Shown piece by piece: positions 48,784 through 57,822 of a DNA stretch of 64,000 bases. The notes under the pieces were generated by a model. It was not told where the DNA came from, did not search any database, and was given only the letters and a program-made list of their open reading frames with translations. Where the stretch lies: assembly GCA_001725255.1 (NCBI GenBank), contig MEFV01000008.1:306558-370557 (forward strand). Direction: 5' to 3'. Within the stretch, counting starts at the first letter, position 1; each line of letters starts with the position of its first letter. Both the position numbers and the translations under genes were made by a program. Source of the DNA: Comamonas sp. SCN 67-35 (GTDB lineage Bacteria > Pseudomonadota > Gammaproteobacteria > Burkholderiales > Burkholderiaceae_C).

Positions 48784-49212
48784 ATGGCCTTCGGCCGCCT
48801 GAGCGAGCCCGCGGCATCTCGCCCCATGAGCGAGATCAACGTCACGCCGCTGGTGGACGTGATGCTGGTGCTGGTGGTGATCTTCATCCTCGCGGCGCCG
48901 CTGCTCGCGAGCAGCATCCGGCTCGAACTGCCGCGCGCTGCCTCGGCGCAGCCGGGGGTGGCCGCCTCGGCCATTTCCGTGGTGCTGGACAAGGCGGGAG
49001 AGGTCTTCGTCAACGACGCGCCCGTCGCGGCGGATGCGCTGGCCGAGCGCCTCAAAAACCTGGCCGCACAGCAGCCCGACGCCGAACTGCAGCTGCGCGC
49101 CGACGCCGCCGTGCCCTATGGCCGCGTGGTCGAGATCATCGGCATGGCGCAGGCTGCGGGGCTGGCGCGCATCGGCTTTGCGGCGCAGCCCGAATATTCA
49201 CGAAAAAGATAG
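48784..49212 (+). CDS. exbD: ExbD/TolR family protein
   Basis: A 142-residue partner of ExbB with a short cytoplasmic tail, one membrane span (about 25-42, containing the functional Asp in TPLVDVMLVLLVIF-type sequence) and a periplasmic domain ending in the usual GLARIGFA strand. It starts one base after the exbB stop. A dispersed repeat begins at its stop codon. Confidence 0.9.
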   Translation: MAFGRLSEPAASRPMSEINVTPLVDVMLVLVVIFILAAPLLASSIRLELPRAASAQPGVAASAISVVLDKAGEVFVNDAPVAADALAERLKNLAAQQPDAELQLRADAAVPYGRVVEIIGMAQAAGLARIGFAAQPEYSRKR

Positions 49213-49260
49213 CTTATGACGCTTGATGGAAAAGGATTTCGGCTGCTTTTATTTTGAAAT
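49208..49260 (+). repeat. Dispersed AGCT-CGCTTGATGG repeat
   Basis: GATAGCTTATGACGCTTGATGG followed by an AAAGG stretch; nearly identical over 28 bases to the copy at 63756. It fills the space between the convergent exbD and GGDEF-EAL stops. The core CGCTT...AAGC can fold as a small hairpin in the best-preserved copies. Confidence 0.65.
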
Positions 49261-51420
49261 TCGTGCCCTGCGGCCGTGCTGCGCAAGCCAGCTTTCGAGT
49301 GCCTCGGCGGGCAGCGGCGGCGACAGCAGGTAGCCCTGCAGCACCTTGCAGCCGTGCGCACGCAGGAATTGCTGCTGGGCGGCGGTTTCCACGCCTTCGG
49401 CCACCACGTCCAGATCGAGGCCGCGGGCGATGTGCAGCATCGCCCCCGTGAGCGCGCGGGCCGTGGCGCTGGTTTCGATGTCGCGCACGAAGCTTCTGTC
49501 GAGCTTGAGCTCGCTGATGGGCAGCAGGTGCAGCGTGCCCAGGCTGGAGTAGCCGGTGCCGAAGTTGTCCAGCGCCAGCGCGATGCCGCGCTCGCGCACG
49601 GCCCGGGCGGTGGCCAGGGCGTGCGCGTCGGGCGTGGACAGAGCCTCTTCGGTCGTCTCCACCACCAGGGCCGAGGGCGGCAGGCCATGGGCCGCGAGCG
49701 CGTGCGTGATCGTTTCGGGCAGGTCGGGGTCGAGGAAGTCGCTCGCCTGCAGGTTCACCGCCACGCGGGGGACGGCGACGGCGCGCGCGTGCCAGTCGGC
49801 CATCTGGCGGCAGGCTTCGCGCAGCACCCATTGCGTGAGCGCGGCGCTCAGGCCGCATTCCCCGGCGGTGCGCGCCAGGTGCTCGGGCGCGATGGGGCCG
49901 AGCAGCGGGTGCGTCCAGCGCAGCAGCGCCTCCACGCCGTGCAGCGCCGCGCCGCGCAGTTGCGGCTGGTAGTGCAGCGCCAGGGCGCCGGTGCGCAGGG
50001 CCTGGCACAGGTCGGCCTCCAGCAGTGAGAGTTTGCGGGCCCGGTCGTCCATGGTCGTGCTGTGAAAGCACCAGCGCTGGCCACCCGCGGTCTTGGCCCG
50101 GTACATGGCCACGTCGGCGCAGTGCAGCAGGGTGTCGGGGTTGTCGCCGTCCTCGGGGAACATGGCGATGCCCACACTGGCGCGCGGGCACAGCGTGACG
50201 CCGTTCACCGGTACCGGTTGAGCGATGGCGGCGAGCAGCCGTTCGACGGTGACGGCGGCCTGGCGCGTGTCGCAGTGCGTGAGCAGCAGCACGAATTCGT
50301 CGCCGCCCAGGCGCGCGGCCACGTCGCTGGCGCGGGCGCCGTCCTGCAGCCGCTGGGCCACGGCGCGCAGCAGCGCGTCGCCGGCCAGGTGGCCTTGCGT
50401 GTCGTTGGTCTGCTTGAAGTGGTCCAGGTCGATGAACACCAGCGCCAGCGGCGCGGCGTTGCGCTGGGCCTCGTGCAGCATGCGCGCGGCCTGTGCGTTG
50501 AGCATGCCGCGGTTGGCCAGGCCCGTGAGGGCGTCGTAGTAGGCGAGCTGATGGATGTGGGCGCGCTCGCGTTCGCGCTCCAGCAGCAGCGCGCACAGGT
50601 GCAGGCTGGCGTGCGCCAGCGGCTCGTGCAGCGCATCCTGGCGGTGTCGATCGCGGTAGTAGAACACCAGCACGCCGATCACGGTGCCGTCATGGGCGAT
50701 GATGGGGTGGGCGCTGCAGGCCTGAAGGCCGTGGGCCATGAAGCGCTCGCGCACGGGCGCCCAGCGCGGATCGCTGGCGATGTCGGTGGTCAGCACGGGC
50801 TCGCCGGCAGCCGCGGCGGCGTGGCAGTCGCACAGCGCGATCTGGGCCTGGCCGTTATTGGCCATGGGGGCCAGGCAATCGAGCTCCGGCGGCAGGCTGG
50901 GCGCGGCGATGAGGCGCAGGTGGCCGTCGGCATCGGCCTGCAGCAGCACGGCGATGACGTCGGGCGCGGATTTTTCCACCTCGCGGCACAGCAGCAGGGC
51001 CGCGTCGCGCAGCGGCACGCCATGCGCCATGGCATCGAGCACCTTGTGCCGCAGGGCTTCGTGGACGGGCGCGCGCGCCGTGTCGCGCAGCACCAGCGCC
51101 ACCCGTCGTGGTGCGCCCATGGCGCCGTGCAGCGCGCTGACCGTGGCCGTGACCCACAGCGCGCGCCCGTCGCCGGCGTACACCCGCACGGGGGTCTGCA
51201 GTTCCTGCCCGCTGGCGGCGGCGGTGCGCAGCGCGTCCAGGGCGCTGGCGTCGGTATCGGGTCCGCACAGCAGTTCGCTCGGGCGCCGGCCCAGCGCCTG
51301 AACGCCGTCGTGTCCCAGCAGCCGCGCGAAACCGGTATTGACGCGGGCGATGCGCAACTCGCCGTCCATGATGGCGATGGCGTTGCCTGAGACGTCCGGA
51401 TGACCAGAAAATACGGGCAT
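49249..51420 (-). CDS. PAS-GAF-GGDEF-EAL cyclic-di-GMP protein
   Basis: A 723-residue signalling protein: PAS (about 15-110), GAF-like (about 130-285), GGDEF (about 300-450, with intact RLGGDEF at 372-376) and EAL (about 465-715, with VEALLRW at 496-502). The diguanylate cyclase site looks complete. In the EAL domain most ligands are present (ETTEEAL, KLDRSFV, VAEGVET, LQGYLLSPPL), but the second Asp of the DDFGTG loop is Asn (Asp618-Asn619-Phe-Gly), which may weaken cyclic-di-GMP hydrolysis. No membrane segment is seen. It is divergent from an S24-type regulator with only 67 bases between. Confidence 0.92.
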   Translation of the reverse strand: MPVFSGHPDVSGNAIAIMDGELRIARVNTGFARLLGHDGVQALGRRPSELLCGPDTDASALDALRTAAASGQELQTPVRVYAGDGRALWVTATVSALHGAMGAPRRVALVLRDTARAPVHEALRHKVLDAMAHGVPLRDAALLLCREVEKSAPDVIAVLLQADADGHLRLIAAPSLPPELDCLAPMANNGQAQIALCDCHAAAAAGEPVLTTDIASDPRWAPVRERFMAHGLQACSAHPIIAHDGTVIGVLVFYYRDRHRQDALHEPLAHASLHLCALLLERERERAHIHQLAYYDALTGLANRGMLNAQAARMLHEAQRNAAPLALVFIDLDHFKQTNDTQGHLAGDALLRAVAQRLQDGARASDVAARLGGDEFVLLLTHCDTRQAAVTVERLLAAIAQPVPVNGVTLCPRASVGIAMFPEDGDNPDTLLHCADVAMYRAKTAGGQRWCFHSTTMDDRARKLSLLEADLCQALRTGALALHYQPQLRGAALHGVEALLRWTHPLLGPIAPEHLARTAGECGLSAALTQWVLREACRQMADWHARAVAVPRVAVNLQASDFLDPDLPETITHALAAHGLPPSALVVETTEEALSTPDAHALATARAVRERGIALALDNFGTGYSSLGTLHLLPISELKLDRSFVRDIETSATARALTGAMLHIARGLDLDVVAEGVETAAQQQFLRAHGCKVLQGYLLSPPLPAEALESWLAQHGRRARISK

Positions 51421-51427
51421 GGAATGT

Positions 51428-51456
51428 TAGCAATTGCTACGACAACATGATAGCAA
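51428..51456. promoter_or_regulatory. Operator-like palindrome between regulator and GGDEF-EAL gene
   Basis: TAGCAATTGCTA (51428-51439) is a perfect 12-base palindrome, with a further TAGCAA half-site at 51451-51456. GACAAC (51441-51446) and GTTGTC (51478-51483) form a wider dyad over the whole 67-base gap. The sites lie where both divergent promoters must be, so binding of the neighbouring repressor-like protein is the natural hypothesis. Confidence 0.6.
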
Positions 51457-51487
51457 ATGAATAAATCATGGATGCTACGTTGTCCTG

Positions 51488-52177
51488 ATGGACGAAAGTC
51501 AGATTCAGGAGTCGCGCCGCGCACGTCTGGCCGATGCCGTGAGGAAGCTGGCCGAGGGCAACGTGGCGTCCTTCGGCCGGCTGCTGGGCTATCGCGGCGG
51601 CGCCTTCGTGCGCCAGATGCTGCAGGGCAACCGCGCCATCTCTGACAAGACCGTGCGCCACATCGAGAACCTGCGCGGCATGCAGGGCTGGTTCTCGCTC
51701 GCGCCCACGCCCGCCGTGCACGAGGCATCAGCCGAGTACGACTTCGGTGCCGGACCCGAGGTGTACGAATTACGCCCCGTGCAACTGCGCGTGCGTCCCG
51801 GCCTCATCGGCTACACCGTCTTGCCCGACGACAACGACGAGGATGCGCCGCTGTTACTGCACCGGCGCTGGCTGGCGCGCCGCAGCCACGTGCCCGCACG
51901 GCTGCTGGCGCTGCGCGTCAAGACGGGCGGCATGGAGCCGTCGCTGCACGTGGGCGACGTCTTCGTGATCGACACCGCCGAGACCCTGCTGCGCGACGGC
52001 CAGGTGTTCGCCATCAACTTCTACGGCGAGGTGCTGGTGCGCCGCATCCAGCGCGACGGCGGCTGGTGGCTGGTGGCGGACCATCCCGACCAGGCGCGCT
52101 ACCCGCGCAAGGCTTGCGCCGGGCCGGATTGCGTGCCCATCGGCCGCGTGGTTTTCAAGCAGGGTGAGCATATCTGA
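51488..52177 (+). CDS. S24-type repressor-like transcriptional regulator
   Basis: A 229-residue protein with an N-terminal helix-turn-helix region (about 15-65, FGRLLGYRGGAFVRQML) and a C-terminal LexA/CI-like S24 domain. The nucleophile Ser is present (GGMEPSLHVGD, Ser152), but the position of the general-base Lys is Arg (EVLVRRIQ, Arg185), so self-cleavage is probably lost or altered. It resembles a phage repressor stranded in the core genome; no other phage gene is nearby. It probably regulates itself and the divergent GGDEF-EAL gene through the shared palindromes. Confidence 0.82.
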   Translation: MDESQIQESRRARLADAVRKLAEGNVASFGRLLGYRGGAFVRQMLQGNRAISDKTVRHIENLRGMQGWFSLAPTPAVHEASAEYDFGAGPEVYELRPVQLRVRPGLIGYTVLPDDNDEDAPLLLHRRWLARRSHVPARLLALRVKTGGMEPSLHVGDVFVIDTAETLLRDGQVFAINFYGEVLVRRIQRDGGWWLVADHPDQARYPRKACAGPDCVPIGRVVFKQGEHI

Positions 52178-52396
52178 AAACAGGAGCTGCAAGCGAATGT
52201 TGATACTGGGTTTCAGATACAAAGCCATTTGAAACCATTTGCTGCAGCGCGTGGGCAGCTCTTGTTTTTAATGACCATCCGCGTGCGCCCACGGGGCCAT
52301 CCGTGTGCGGGCGGGTGCGCGGCAGTCGCGCTACTAGAATGACCGGCTTGTGACCGTCCGCGCCCGTGAACGCGGCTTTCCCCTTTCCCAGCTTCC

Positions 52397-55099
52397 ATGC
52401 AAGACCGATACGACCCCGCTGCCGTGGAGCGCGCCGCGCACGCCCACTGGAACGCCACCGATGCCTACCGCGTGAGCGAAGACGAGAACAAGAAGAAGTT
52501 CTACGCCTGCTCCATGCTGCCCTACCCCAGCGGCAAGCTGCACATGGGTCATGTGCGCAACTACACCATCAACGACATGCTCACGCGCAGCCTGCGCATG
52601 CAGGGCATGAACGTGCTCATGCCCATGGGCTGGGACGCCTTCGGCCTGCCGGCCGAGAACGCCGCGCTCAAGCACAAGGTGCCGCCCGCGAAGTGGACCT
52701 ACGAGAACATCGCCTACATGAAGCAGCAGATGCAGGCCATGGGCCTGGCCATCGACTGGAGCCGCGAGGTCGCCACCTGCGACCCGACGTACTACAAGTG
52801 GAACCAGTGGCTGTTCCTGAAAATGCTCGAAAAAGGCATCGCCTACCGCAAGACGCAGGTGGTCAACTGGGACCCGGTCGATCAGACGGTGCTGGCGAAT
52901 GAGCAGGTGATCGACGGGCGCGGCTGGCGCACCGGCGCGCTGGTGGAAAAGCGCGAGATTCCCGGCTATTACCTGAAGATCACCGACTACGCGCAGGAGC
53001 TGCTCGACCACGTGCAGCTCGACGGCGAGAAGGCGACCTTGACCGGCTGGCCCGACAAGGTGCGGCTGATGCAGGAGAACTGGATCGGCAAGTCCAGCGG
53101 CGTGCGCTTTGCATTCACGCACGACATCAAGGGCGCCAACGGCCAGTTGATCCAGGACGGCCGCATGTACGTCTTCACGACGCGAGCCGACACCATCATG
53201 GGCGTGACCTTCTGCGCCGTCGCGCCCGAGCATCCGCTGGCGACGCACGCGGCGGCCACCAACCCCGAGCTTGCCGCATTCATCCAGCACTGCAAGGAAG
53301 GCGGCACGACCGAGGCGGAGCTGGCGCTGAAGGAAAAAGAGGGCCTGCCCACGGGATTGAGCGTGACGCACCCGCTGACCGGCAAGCCGGTCGACGTCTG
53401 GGTCGGCAACTACGTGCTCATGAGCTACGGCGACGGCGCCGTCATGGGCGTGCCCGCGCACGACGAGCGCGACTTCGCCTTCGCCAAAAAATACGGCATC
53501 GCCATCGAGCAGGTCGTGGCCGTGGAGGGCGAAAGCTTCTCGCTGGCCGGCTGGCAGGAGTGGTACGGCGACAAGCAGAAATGCGTGTGCGTGAACTCCG
53601 GCGTGCTCGACGGCCTCGGCCAGGCGCAGGCGGTGGACAAGGTCGCCGCGCTGCTGGCCGAGAAGGGTCTGGGCGAGAAGAAGACCACCTGGCGCCTGCG
53701 CGACTGGGGCATCTCGCGCCAGCGCTACTGGGGCACGCCGATTCCCATCATCCATTGCGACGACTGCGGCGTGGTGCCGGTGCCCGAGAAGGATCTGCCC
53801 GTGGTGCTGCCGCAGGACCTCGTGCCCGACGGCAGCGGCAACCCGCTGAACAAGAGCGCGGCCTTCCTGAACGTGCCCTGTCCGTGCTGCGGCAAACCCG
53901 CGCGGCGCGAGACCGACACCATGGACACCTTCGTCGACAGCTCGTGGTACTTCATGCGCTACTGCGATGCGAAGAACAGCGAGCAGATGGTGGCCGCGGG
54001 CACGGACTACTGGATGCCGATGGACCAGTACATCGGCGGCATCGAGCACGCCATCCTGCACCTGCTGTACGCGCGCTTCTGGACCAAGGTGATGCGCGAC
54101 CTGGGCCTGGTGAAGGTCGACGAACCCTTCACGCGGCTGCTCACGCAGGGCATGGTGCTCAACCACATCTACAGCCGGCGCACCGCCAAGGGCGGCAAGG
54201 ACTATTTCTGGCCCAGGGACGTGGAGCATGTGCTCGACGCCTCGGGCAAGATCGTGGGCGCGCGGCTCATTCATCCGGCCGAAAGCGGCGACGGGCTGCT
54301 CCCCGTGGGCGCGGCGATCGACTACGAGGGCGTGGGCACGATGTCCAAGTCCAAGAACAACGGCGTCGATCCGCAGGAGCTGATCGAGAAGTACGGCGCC
54401 GACACCGCGCGCCTGTACACCATGTTCACCTCGCCGCCCGAGCTCACGCTCGAATGGAACGACTCGGCCGTGGAGGGCAGCAGCCGCTTCCTGCGCCGCG
54501 TCTGGGGCTTCGGCCATCGGCTGTCCACCATGGACCCGAGCGCCGCCATCGCCAGCGCGACCGGTGCCGCGAGCCTGCGCGACGTCGAGTTCGGCAAGGC
54601 CGCGAAGGCGCTGCGCCTGGAGATCCACGGCGTGCTCAAGCAGGTGGACTACGACTACCAGCGCATGCAGTACAACACCGTGGTCTCGGGCGCGATGAAG
54701 ATGCTCAACGCGCTCGAAAGCTTCAAGGCGCTGGAGGATGCGGGCGCGCAGGTGGCGCTGATCGAAGGCTATTCCATCCTGCTGCGCGTGCTCTACCCGG
54801 CCACGCCGCACCTCACGCACGTGCTTTGGCAGGAGCTGGGCTACGCCGGCGTGCTCGGCGACCTGCTCGATGCGCCCTGGCCCAAGGTCGATCCCGAGGC
54901 GCTGCGCCAGGACGAGATCGAGCTCATGCTGCAGGTGGGCGGCAAGCTGCGCGGCGCGATCCACGTGAGCGCGGGCGCGGACAAGGCCACGATCGAGGCG
55001 GCGGCGCTGGCCAACCCCGAGGCGCAGAAATTCATGCAGGGCGCGGCGCCGAAGAAGATCATCATCGTGCCCGGGCGCCTGGTGAACATCGTCGTCTGA
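52397..55099 (+). CDS. leuS: Leucine-tRNA ligase
   Basis: Class I aminoacyl-tRNA synthetase with a large editing insertion, 900 residues. The HIGH motif is HMGH (49-52) and the KMSKS loop is MSKSK (649-653). Other segments are [14 protein letters not shown], the editing-domain [12 protein letters not shown] and the zinc-like [12 protein letters not shown] -10-like TAGAAT lies at 52335-52340 without a recognisable -35. It is followed by lptE and holA, the conserved proteobacterial order. Confidence 0.97.
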   Translation: MQDRYDPAAVERAAHAHWNATDAYRVSEDENKKKFYACSMLPYPSGKLHMGHVRNYTINDMLTRSLRMQGMNVLMPMGWDAFGLPAENAALKHKVPPAKWTYENIAYMKQQMQAMGLAIDWSREVATCDPTYYKWNQWLFLKMLEKGIAYRKTQVVNWDPVDQTVLANEQVIDGRGWRTGALVEKREIPGYYLKITDYAQELLDHVQLDGEKATLTGWPDKVRLMQENWIGKSSGVRFAFTHDIKGANGQLIQDGRMYVFTTRADTIMGVTFCAVAPEHPLATHAAATNPELAAFIQHCKEGGTTEAELALKEKEGLPTGLSVTHPLTGKPVDVWVGNYVLMSYGDGAVMGVPAHDERDFAFAKKYGIAIEQVVAVEGESFSLAGWQEWYGDKQKCVCVNSGVLDGLGQAQAVDKVAALLAEKGLGEKKTTWRLRDWGISRQRYWGTPIPIIHCDDCGVVPVPEKDLPVVLPQDLVPDGSGNPLNKSAAFLNVPCPCCGKPARRETDTMDTFVDSSWYFMRYCDAKNSEQMVAAGTDYWMPMDQYIGGIEHAILHLLYARFWTKVMRDLGLVKVDEPFTRLLTQGMVLNHIYSRRTAKGGKDYFWPRDVEHVLDASGKIVGARLIHPAESGDGLLPVGAAIDYEGVGTMSKSKNNGVDPQELIEKYGADTARLYTMFTSPPELTLEWNDSAVEGSSRFLRRVWGFGHRLSTMDPSAAIASATGAASLRDVEFGKAAKALRLEIHGVLKQVDYDYQRMQYNTVVSGAMKMLNALESFKALEDAGAQVALIEGYSILLRVLYPATPHLTHVLWQELGYAGVLGDLLDAPWPKVDPEALRQDEIELMLQVGGKLRGAIHVSAGADKATIEAAALANPEAQKFMQGAAPKKIIIVPGRLVNIVV

Positions 55100-55110
55100 G
55101 CACATTCGAG

Positions 55111-55611
55111 ATGCACCGCCGCACCCTGCTTGCCACGCTTGCTGCCGCGCCCCTGGCGGGCTGCGGCTTTCACCTGCGTGGCGCGCCCGATTTCGCGTTC
55201 AACTCGCTGTACGTGCCCACCGGCGGCACGTCGCTGAACAAGGACATGATCCGCACCCTGCAGGGCGCGGGAGGGCGCCTCGTGCTCATCACCGACCCGG
55301 CGCAGATCAAGCAGGCCGAGGCCATGCTCGAACTCTTCGGCGAAGAGCGCACGCGCACCGTCGTGGGCCTGACCACGGCCGGGCAGGTGCGCGAGCTGCA
55401 GCTGGGCCTGGCGGTGCACTTTCGCCTCAAGGACGCCCATGGGCGCGAGTGGATCGGCGATACGCGCCTGGCGCGCACCGAGGACGTGAGCTACGCCGAA
55501 TCGGTCTCGCTCGCCAAGGAGTCGGAAGAGGCGCTGCTGTACCGCAACATGCGCATCGACCTGGTGCAGCAGATCGTGCGACGCCTCGCGGCCGTGAAGG
55601 TGCCGCAGTGA
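55111..55611 (+). CDS. lptE: LPS assembly lipoprotein LptE
   Basis: Outer-membrane lipoprotein that plugs LptD and helps place lipopolysaccharide on the cell surface. At 166 residues it has the lipobox PLAGC (Cys18) and the GFHLRGAPDFAFNSLYV start typical of the family. Starts 11 bases after the leuS stop, which agrees with the conserved leuS-lptE-holA order. Confidence 0.93.
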   Translation: MHRRTLLATLAAAPLAGCGFHLRGAPDFAFNSLYVPTGGTSLNKDMIRTLQGAGGRLVLITDPAQIKQAEAMLELFGEERTRTVVGLTTAGQVRELQLGLAVHFRLKDAHGREWIGDTRLARTEDVSYAESVSLAKESEEALLYRNMRIDLVQQIVRRLAAVKVPQ

Positions 55612-55617
55612 AATGAA

Positions 55618-55745
55618 ACACCCCCCTGAGTCGCTTCGCGCCTTCCCCCCGCTCTCGCAACGCTGTGCGTTGCGGGCAGGGGGACGCAGCCAGCGCGGCG
55701 GGGCGGCCCTTGCGCGGCTGCCCGCGCAAGGGCCGCGCCAGTTTC
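55618..55745. repeat. Intergenic palindromic repeat between lptE and holA
   Basis: Two strong hairpins in a C/G-rich stretch: CGCAACGC/GCGTTGCG (55656-55674, 3-base loop, flanked by C and G runs) and GCGGCCCTTGCGCG/CGCGCAAGGGCCGC (55703-55736, perfect 14-bp stem, 6-base loop). The wording (CCTGAGTCGCTTCGCGCC, then GACGCAGCCAGCGCGGCGG) is like a repeat I recall from Comamonadaceae intergenic regions. It interrupts an otherwise tight operon and could reduce read-through to holA. Confidence 0.7.
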
Positions 55746-55796
55746 ATGCGATGCGGATGGTGCTCAGCGCCATGGATCACTGAGTCAGGGGCGTCC

Positions 55797-56843
55797 ATGC
55801 AGCTTGCGCTGAACCAGTTGGCCGCCCACCTGCAAAAGGGCGTGAAGCCGCTGTACGTGCTGCACGGCGACGAGCCGCTGCTGCAGCAGGAGGCGCAGGA
55901 CGCGATCCGCGGCGCGGCGCGCGAGCGCGGCTACACCGAGCGCACGAGCTACACCGTGAGCGGCGCGCACTTCGACTGGAGCGCGGTGCTGGCCGCGGGC
56001 GGGTCCTTGAGCCTGTTCGCCGACCGGCAGATCATCGACATCCGCATCCCCGGCGGCAAACCCGGCAAGGACGGCTCCAGCGCGCTGCAGCAGATCGCGC
56101 AGGCCAGCGCAGGCGGCGACAGCGTGCTCACGCTCGTGAGCCTGCCGCGCCTCGATAAAGCCACGCGCTCGGGGGCGTGGTTCTCGGCGCTTGAAGGCGC
56201 GGGCGTGAGCATCGCCATCGAGCCCATCGCGCGCGAGCGCCTGCCCGGCTGGATCGCCGAGCGCCTGGCGGCCCAGGGCCAGCGCGTGGCCGCGGGCGCC
56301 GAGGGCCAGCACACGCTGCAGTTCTTCGCCGACCGCGTCGAGGGCAACCTGCTCGCGGCGCACCAGGAGATCCAGAAGCTCGCCCTGCTGTATCCGGCGG
56401 GCGAGCTTTCGGCCGAACAGGTGGAATCGGCGGTGCTCAACGTCGCGCGCTACGACGTGTTTCAACTGAGCGAGGCGGTGCTCGCCGGGCAGGTGGCGCG
56501 CGTGCAGCGCATGCTCGACGGCCTGCGCGCCGAGGGTGAGGCCGAGGTGCTCGTGCACTGGGCGCTGGCCGAGGACATCCGCGGGCTCAAGCGCGTGAAG
56601 GATGCGATGGACGCCGGCCGCCCGCTGCCGATGGCGCTGCGCGAGGCGCGCGTCTGGGGCAGGAAGGAGCGCCTGTACGAACGCGTGCTGCCGCGTCTGC
56701 AGCGGCGCCAGCTCACGCGCCTGCTGGTGGCGGCACACCGTGTGGACGGCATCGTCAAGGGACTGAAGGCCCCCGGCTGGCCGACCGAGCCGTGGCAGGC
56801 GCTGCTCAGGCTGGCCACGCAGATGTGCGCGCTGGCTCGCTGA
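55797..56843 (+). CDS. holA: DNA polymerase III subunit delta
   Basis: The delta subunit of the clamp loader, which opens the beta clamp. At 348 residues it has the N-terminal LYVLHGDEPLLQQEA motif, an AAA+-like fold without a P-loop, and a helical C-terminal collar domain. The ATG at 55797 matches the conserved N-terminus (MQLALNQLAAHLQKG). It is downstream of lptE across a palindromic repeat region of 185 bases. Confidence 0.93.
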   Translation: MQLALNQLAAHLQKGVKPLYVLHGDEPLLQQEAQDAIRGAARERGYTERTSYTVSGAHFDWSAVLAAGGSLSLFADRQIIDIRIPGGKPGKDGSSALQQIAQASAGGDSVLTLVSLPRLDKATRSGAWFSALEGAGVSIAIEPIARERLPGWIAERLAAQGQRVAAGAEGQHTLQFFADRVEGNLLAAHQEIQKLALLYPAGELSAEQVESAVLNVARYDVFQLSEAVLAGQVARVQRMLDGLRAEGEAEVLVHWALAEDIRGLKRVKDAMDAGRPLPMALREARVWGRKERLYERVLPRLQRRQLTRLLVAAHRVDGIVKGLKAPGWPTEPWQALLRLATQMCALAR

Positions 56844-56878
56844 CGCGCAGCCCGCGTTTGCGGCATCATGGCCGGGCC

Positions 56879-57742
56879 ATGCCCGCCGACATTCCCGCCC
56901 TGGCCGAATTCATCCGCCGCCACCCGCGGCTGCTCGTGCTCACCGGCGCGGGCTGCAGCACCGAGAGCGGCATCCCCGATTACCGCGATCTGCAGGGCCG
57001 GTGGAAGCGCCCCGCACCGATGAATTACCAGGCCTTCGTCGGCGATGCAGCGGCGCGCCGGCGCTACTGGGTGCGCAGCATGATCGGCTGGCCGCGCATC
57101 GCCGCCAGCCGCCCCGGCCCGGCGCATGCGGCGCTGGCGCAACTGGAGGCGGCGGGGCATGTGCGGCTGCTGGTCACGCAGAACGTCGATGGCCTGCACG
57201 ACGCGGCCGGCAGCCGGCGCGTGATCGATCTGCATGGCCGGCTCGACCGCGTGCGCTGCCTGGGCTGCCAGGCGCACTGGCCGCGCCAGCGCCTGCAGCA
57301 GATGCTGCACGCGGCCAACGACGGCTGGCTGCGCGCGCATCTGCCGCAGGACGTGGCCACCGCGCCCGATGGAGATGCGCTGGTGCAGGAGCTGGATTTT
57401 TCGGGTTTCGAGGTGCCCGCCTGCCCCGCGTGCGCGGGCGTGCTCAAGCCCGACGTGGTGTTCTTCGGCGAAAACGTGCCGCGCGAGCGCGTGCAGGCCG
57501 TGCTGCAGGCGCTGGAGCGCGCGGACGCGCTGCTCGTGGCCGGTTCATCGCTCATGGTGTATTCGGGCTTGCGCTTCGTGCGCGCGGCGGTGCAGGCGGG
57601 CAAGCCCGTGGCCGCCGTGAATCTGGGCTGCACGCGTGCCGACGCATCGCTGGCGCTCAAGGTCGAGCAGCCCGTGGGCGCGGCGCTGAGCGCGCTGGCG
57701 GCTCTGCTGACGGGCGAGGCCGCGCTAAGATTCCCCCTTTGA
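56879..57742 (+). CDS. Sirtuin family NAD-dependent deacylase
   Basis: A 287-residue Sir2 enzyme, removing acyl groups from lysines at the cost of NAD+. It has LTGAGCSTESGIPDYRD (NAD pocket), the TQNVDGLHDAAG catalytic region with HGRLDRVRC, and the zinc site CLGC plus CPAC, ending in FFGENVP and VAGSSLMVYSG. An ATG at 56867, in the same frame, is an alternative start. The stop codon runs directly into the TPP riboswitch, so the thiM promoter probably lies inside this gene. Confidence 0.93.
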   Translation: MPADIPALAEFIRRHPRLLVLTGAGCSTESGIPDYRDLQGRWKRPAPMNYQAFVGDAAARRRYWVRSMIGWPRIAASRPGPAHAALAQLEAAGHVRLLVTQNVDGLHDAAGSRRVIDLHGRLDRVRCLGCQAHWPRQRLQQMLHAANDGWLRAHLPQDVATAPDGDALVQELDFSGFEVPACPACAGVLKPDVVFFGENVPRERVQAVLQALERADALLVAGSSLMVYSGLRFVRAAVQAGKPVAAVNLGCTRADASLALKVEQPVGAALSALAALLTGEAALRFPL

Positions 57743-57817
57743 CGCGGGGTGCACGGAGCCTTCCGTGCTGAGAGCACACCCGTTGAACCTGATCCAGATC
57801 ATCCTGGCGTAGGAATG
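57740..57817 (+). promoter_or_regulatory. TPP riboswitch (THI box)
   Basis: The conserved blocks occur in order: GGGGTGC (57746-57752), CTGAGAG (57767-57773), ACCCGTTGAACCTGATC (57778-57794) and CGTAGGAAT (57808-57816). The ribosome site AGGA of thiM lies within or right next to the last conserved block, so control is probably by hiding the translation start when thiamine diphosphate binds. A TAAGAT hexamer at 57726-57731 may be the -10 box. Confidence 0.95.
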
Positions 57818-57822
57818 TCCTC

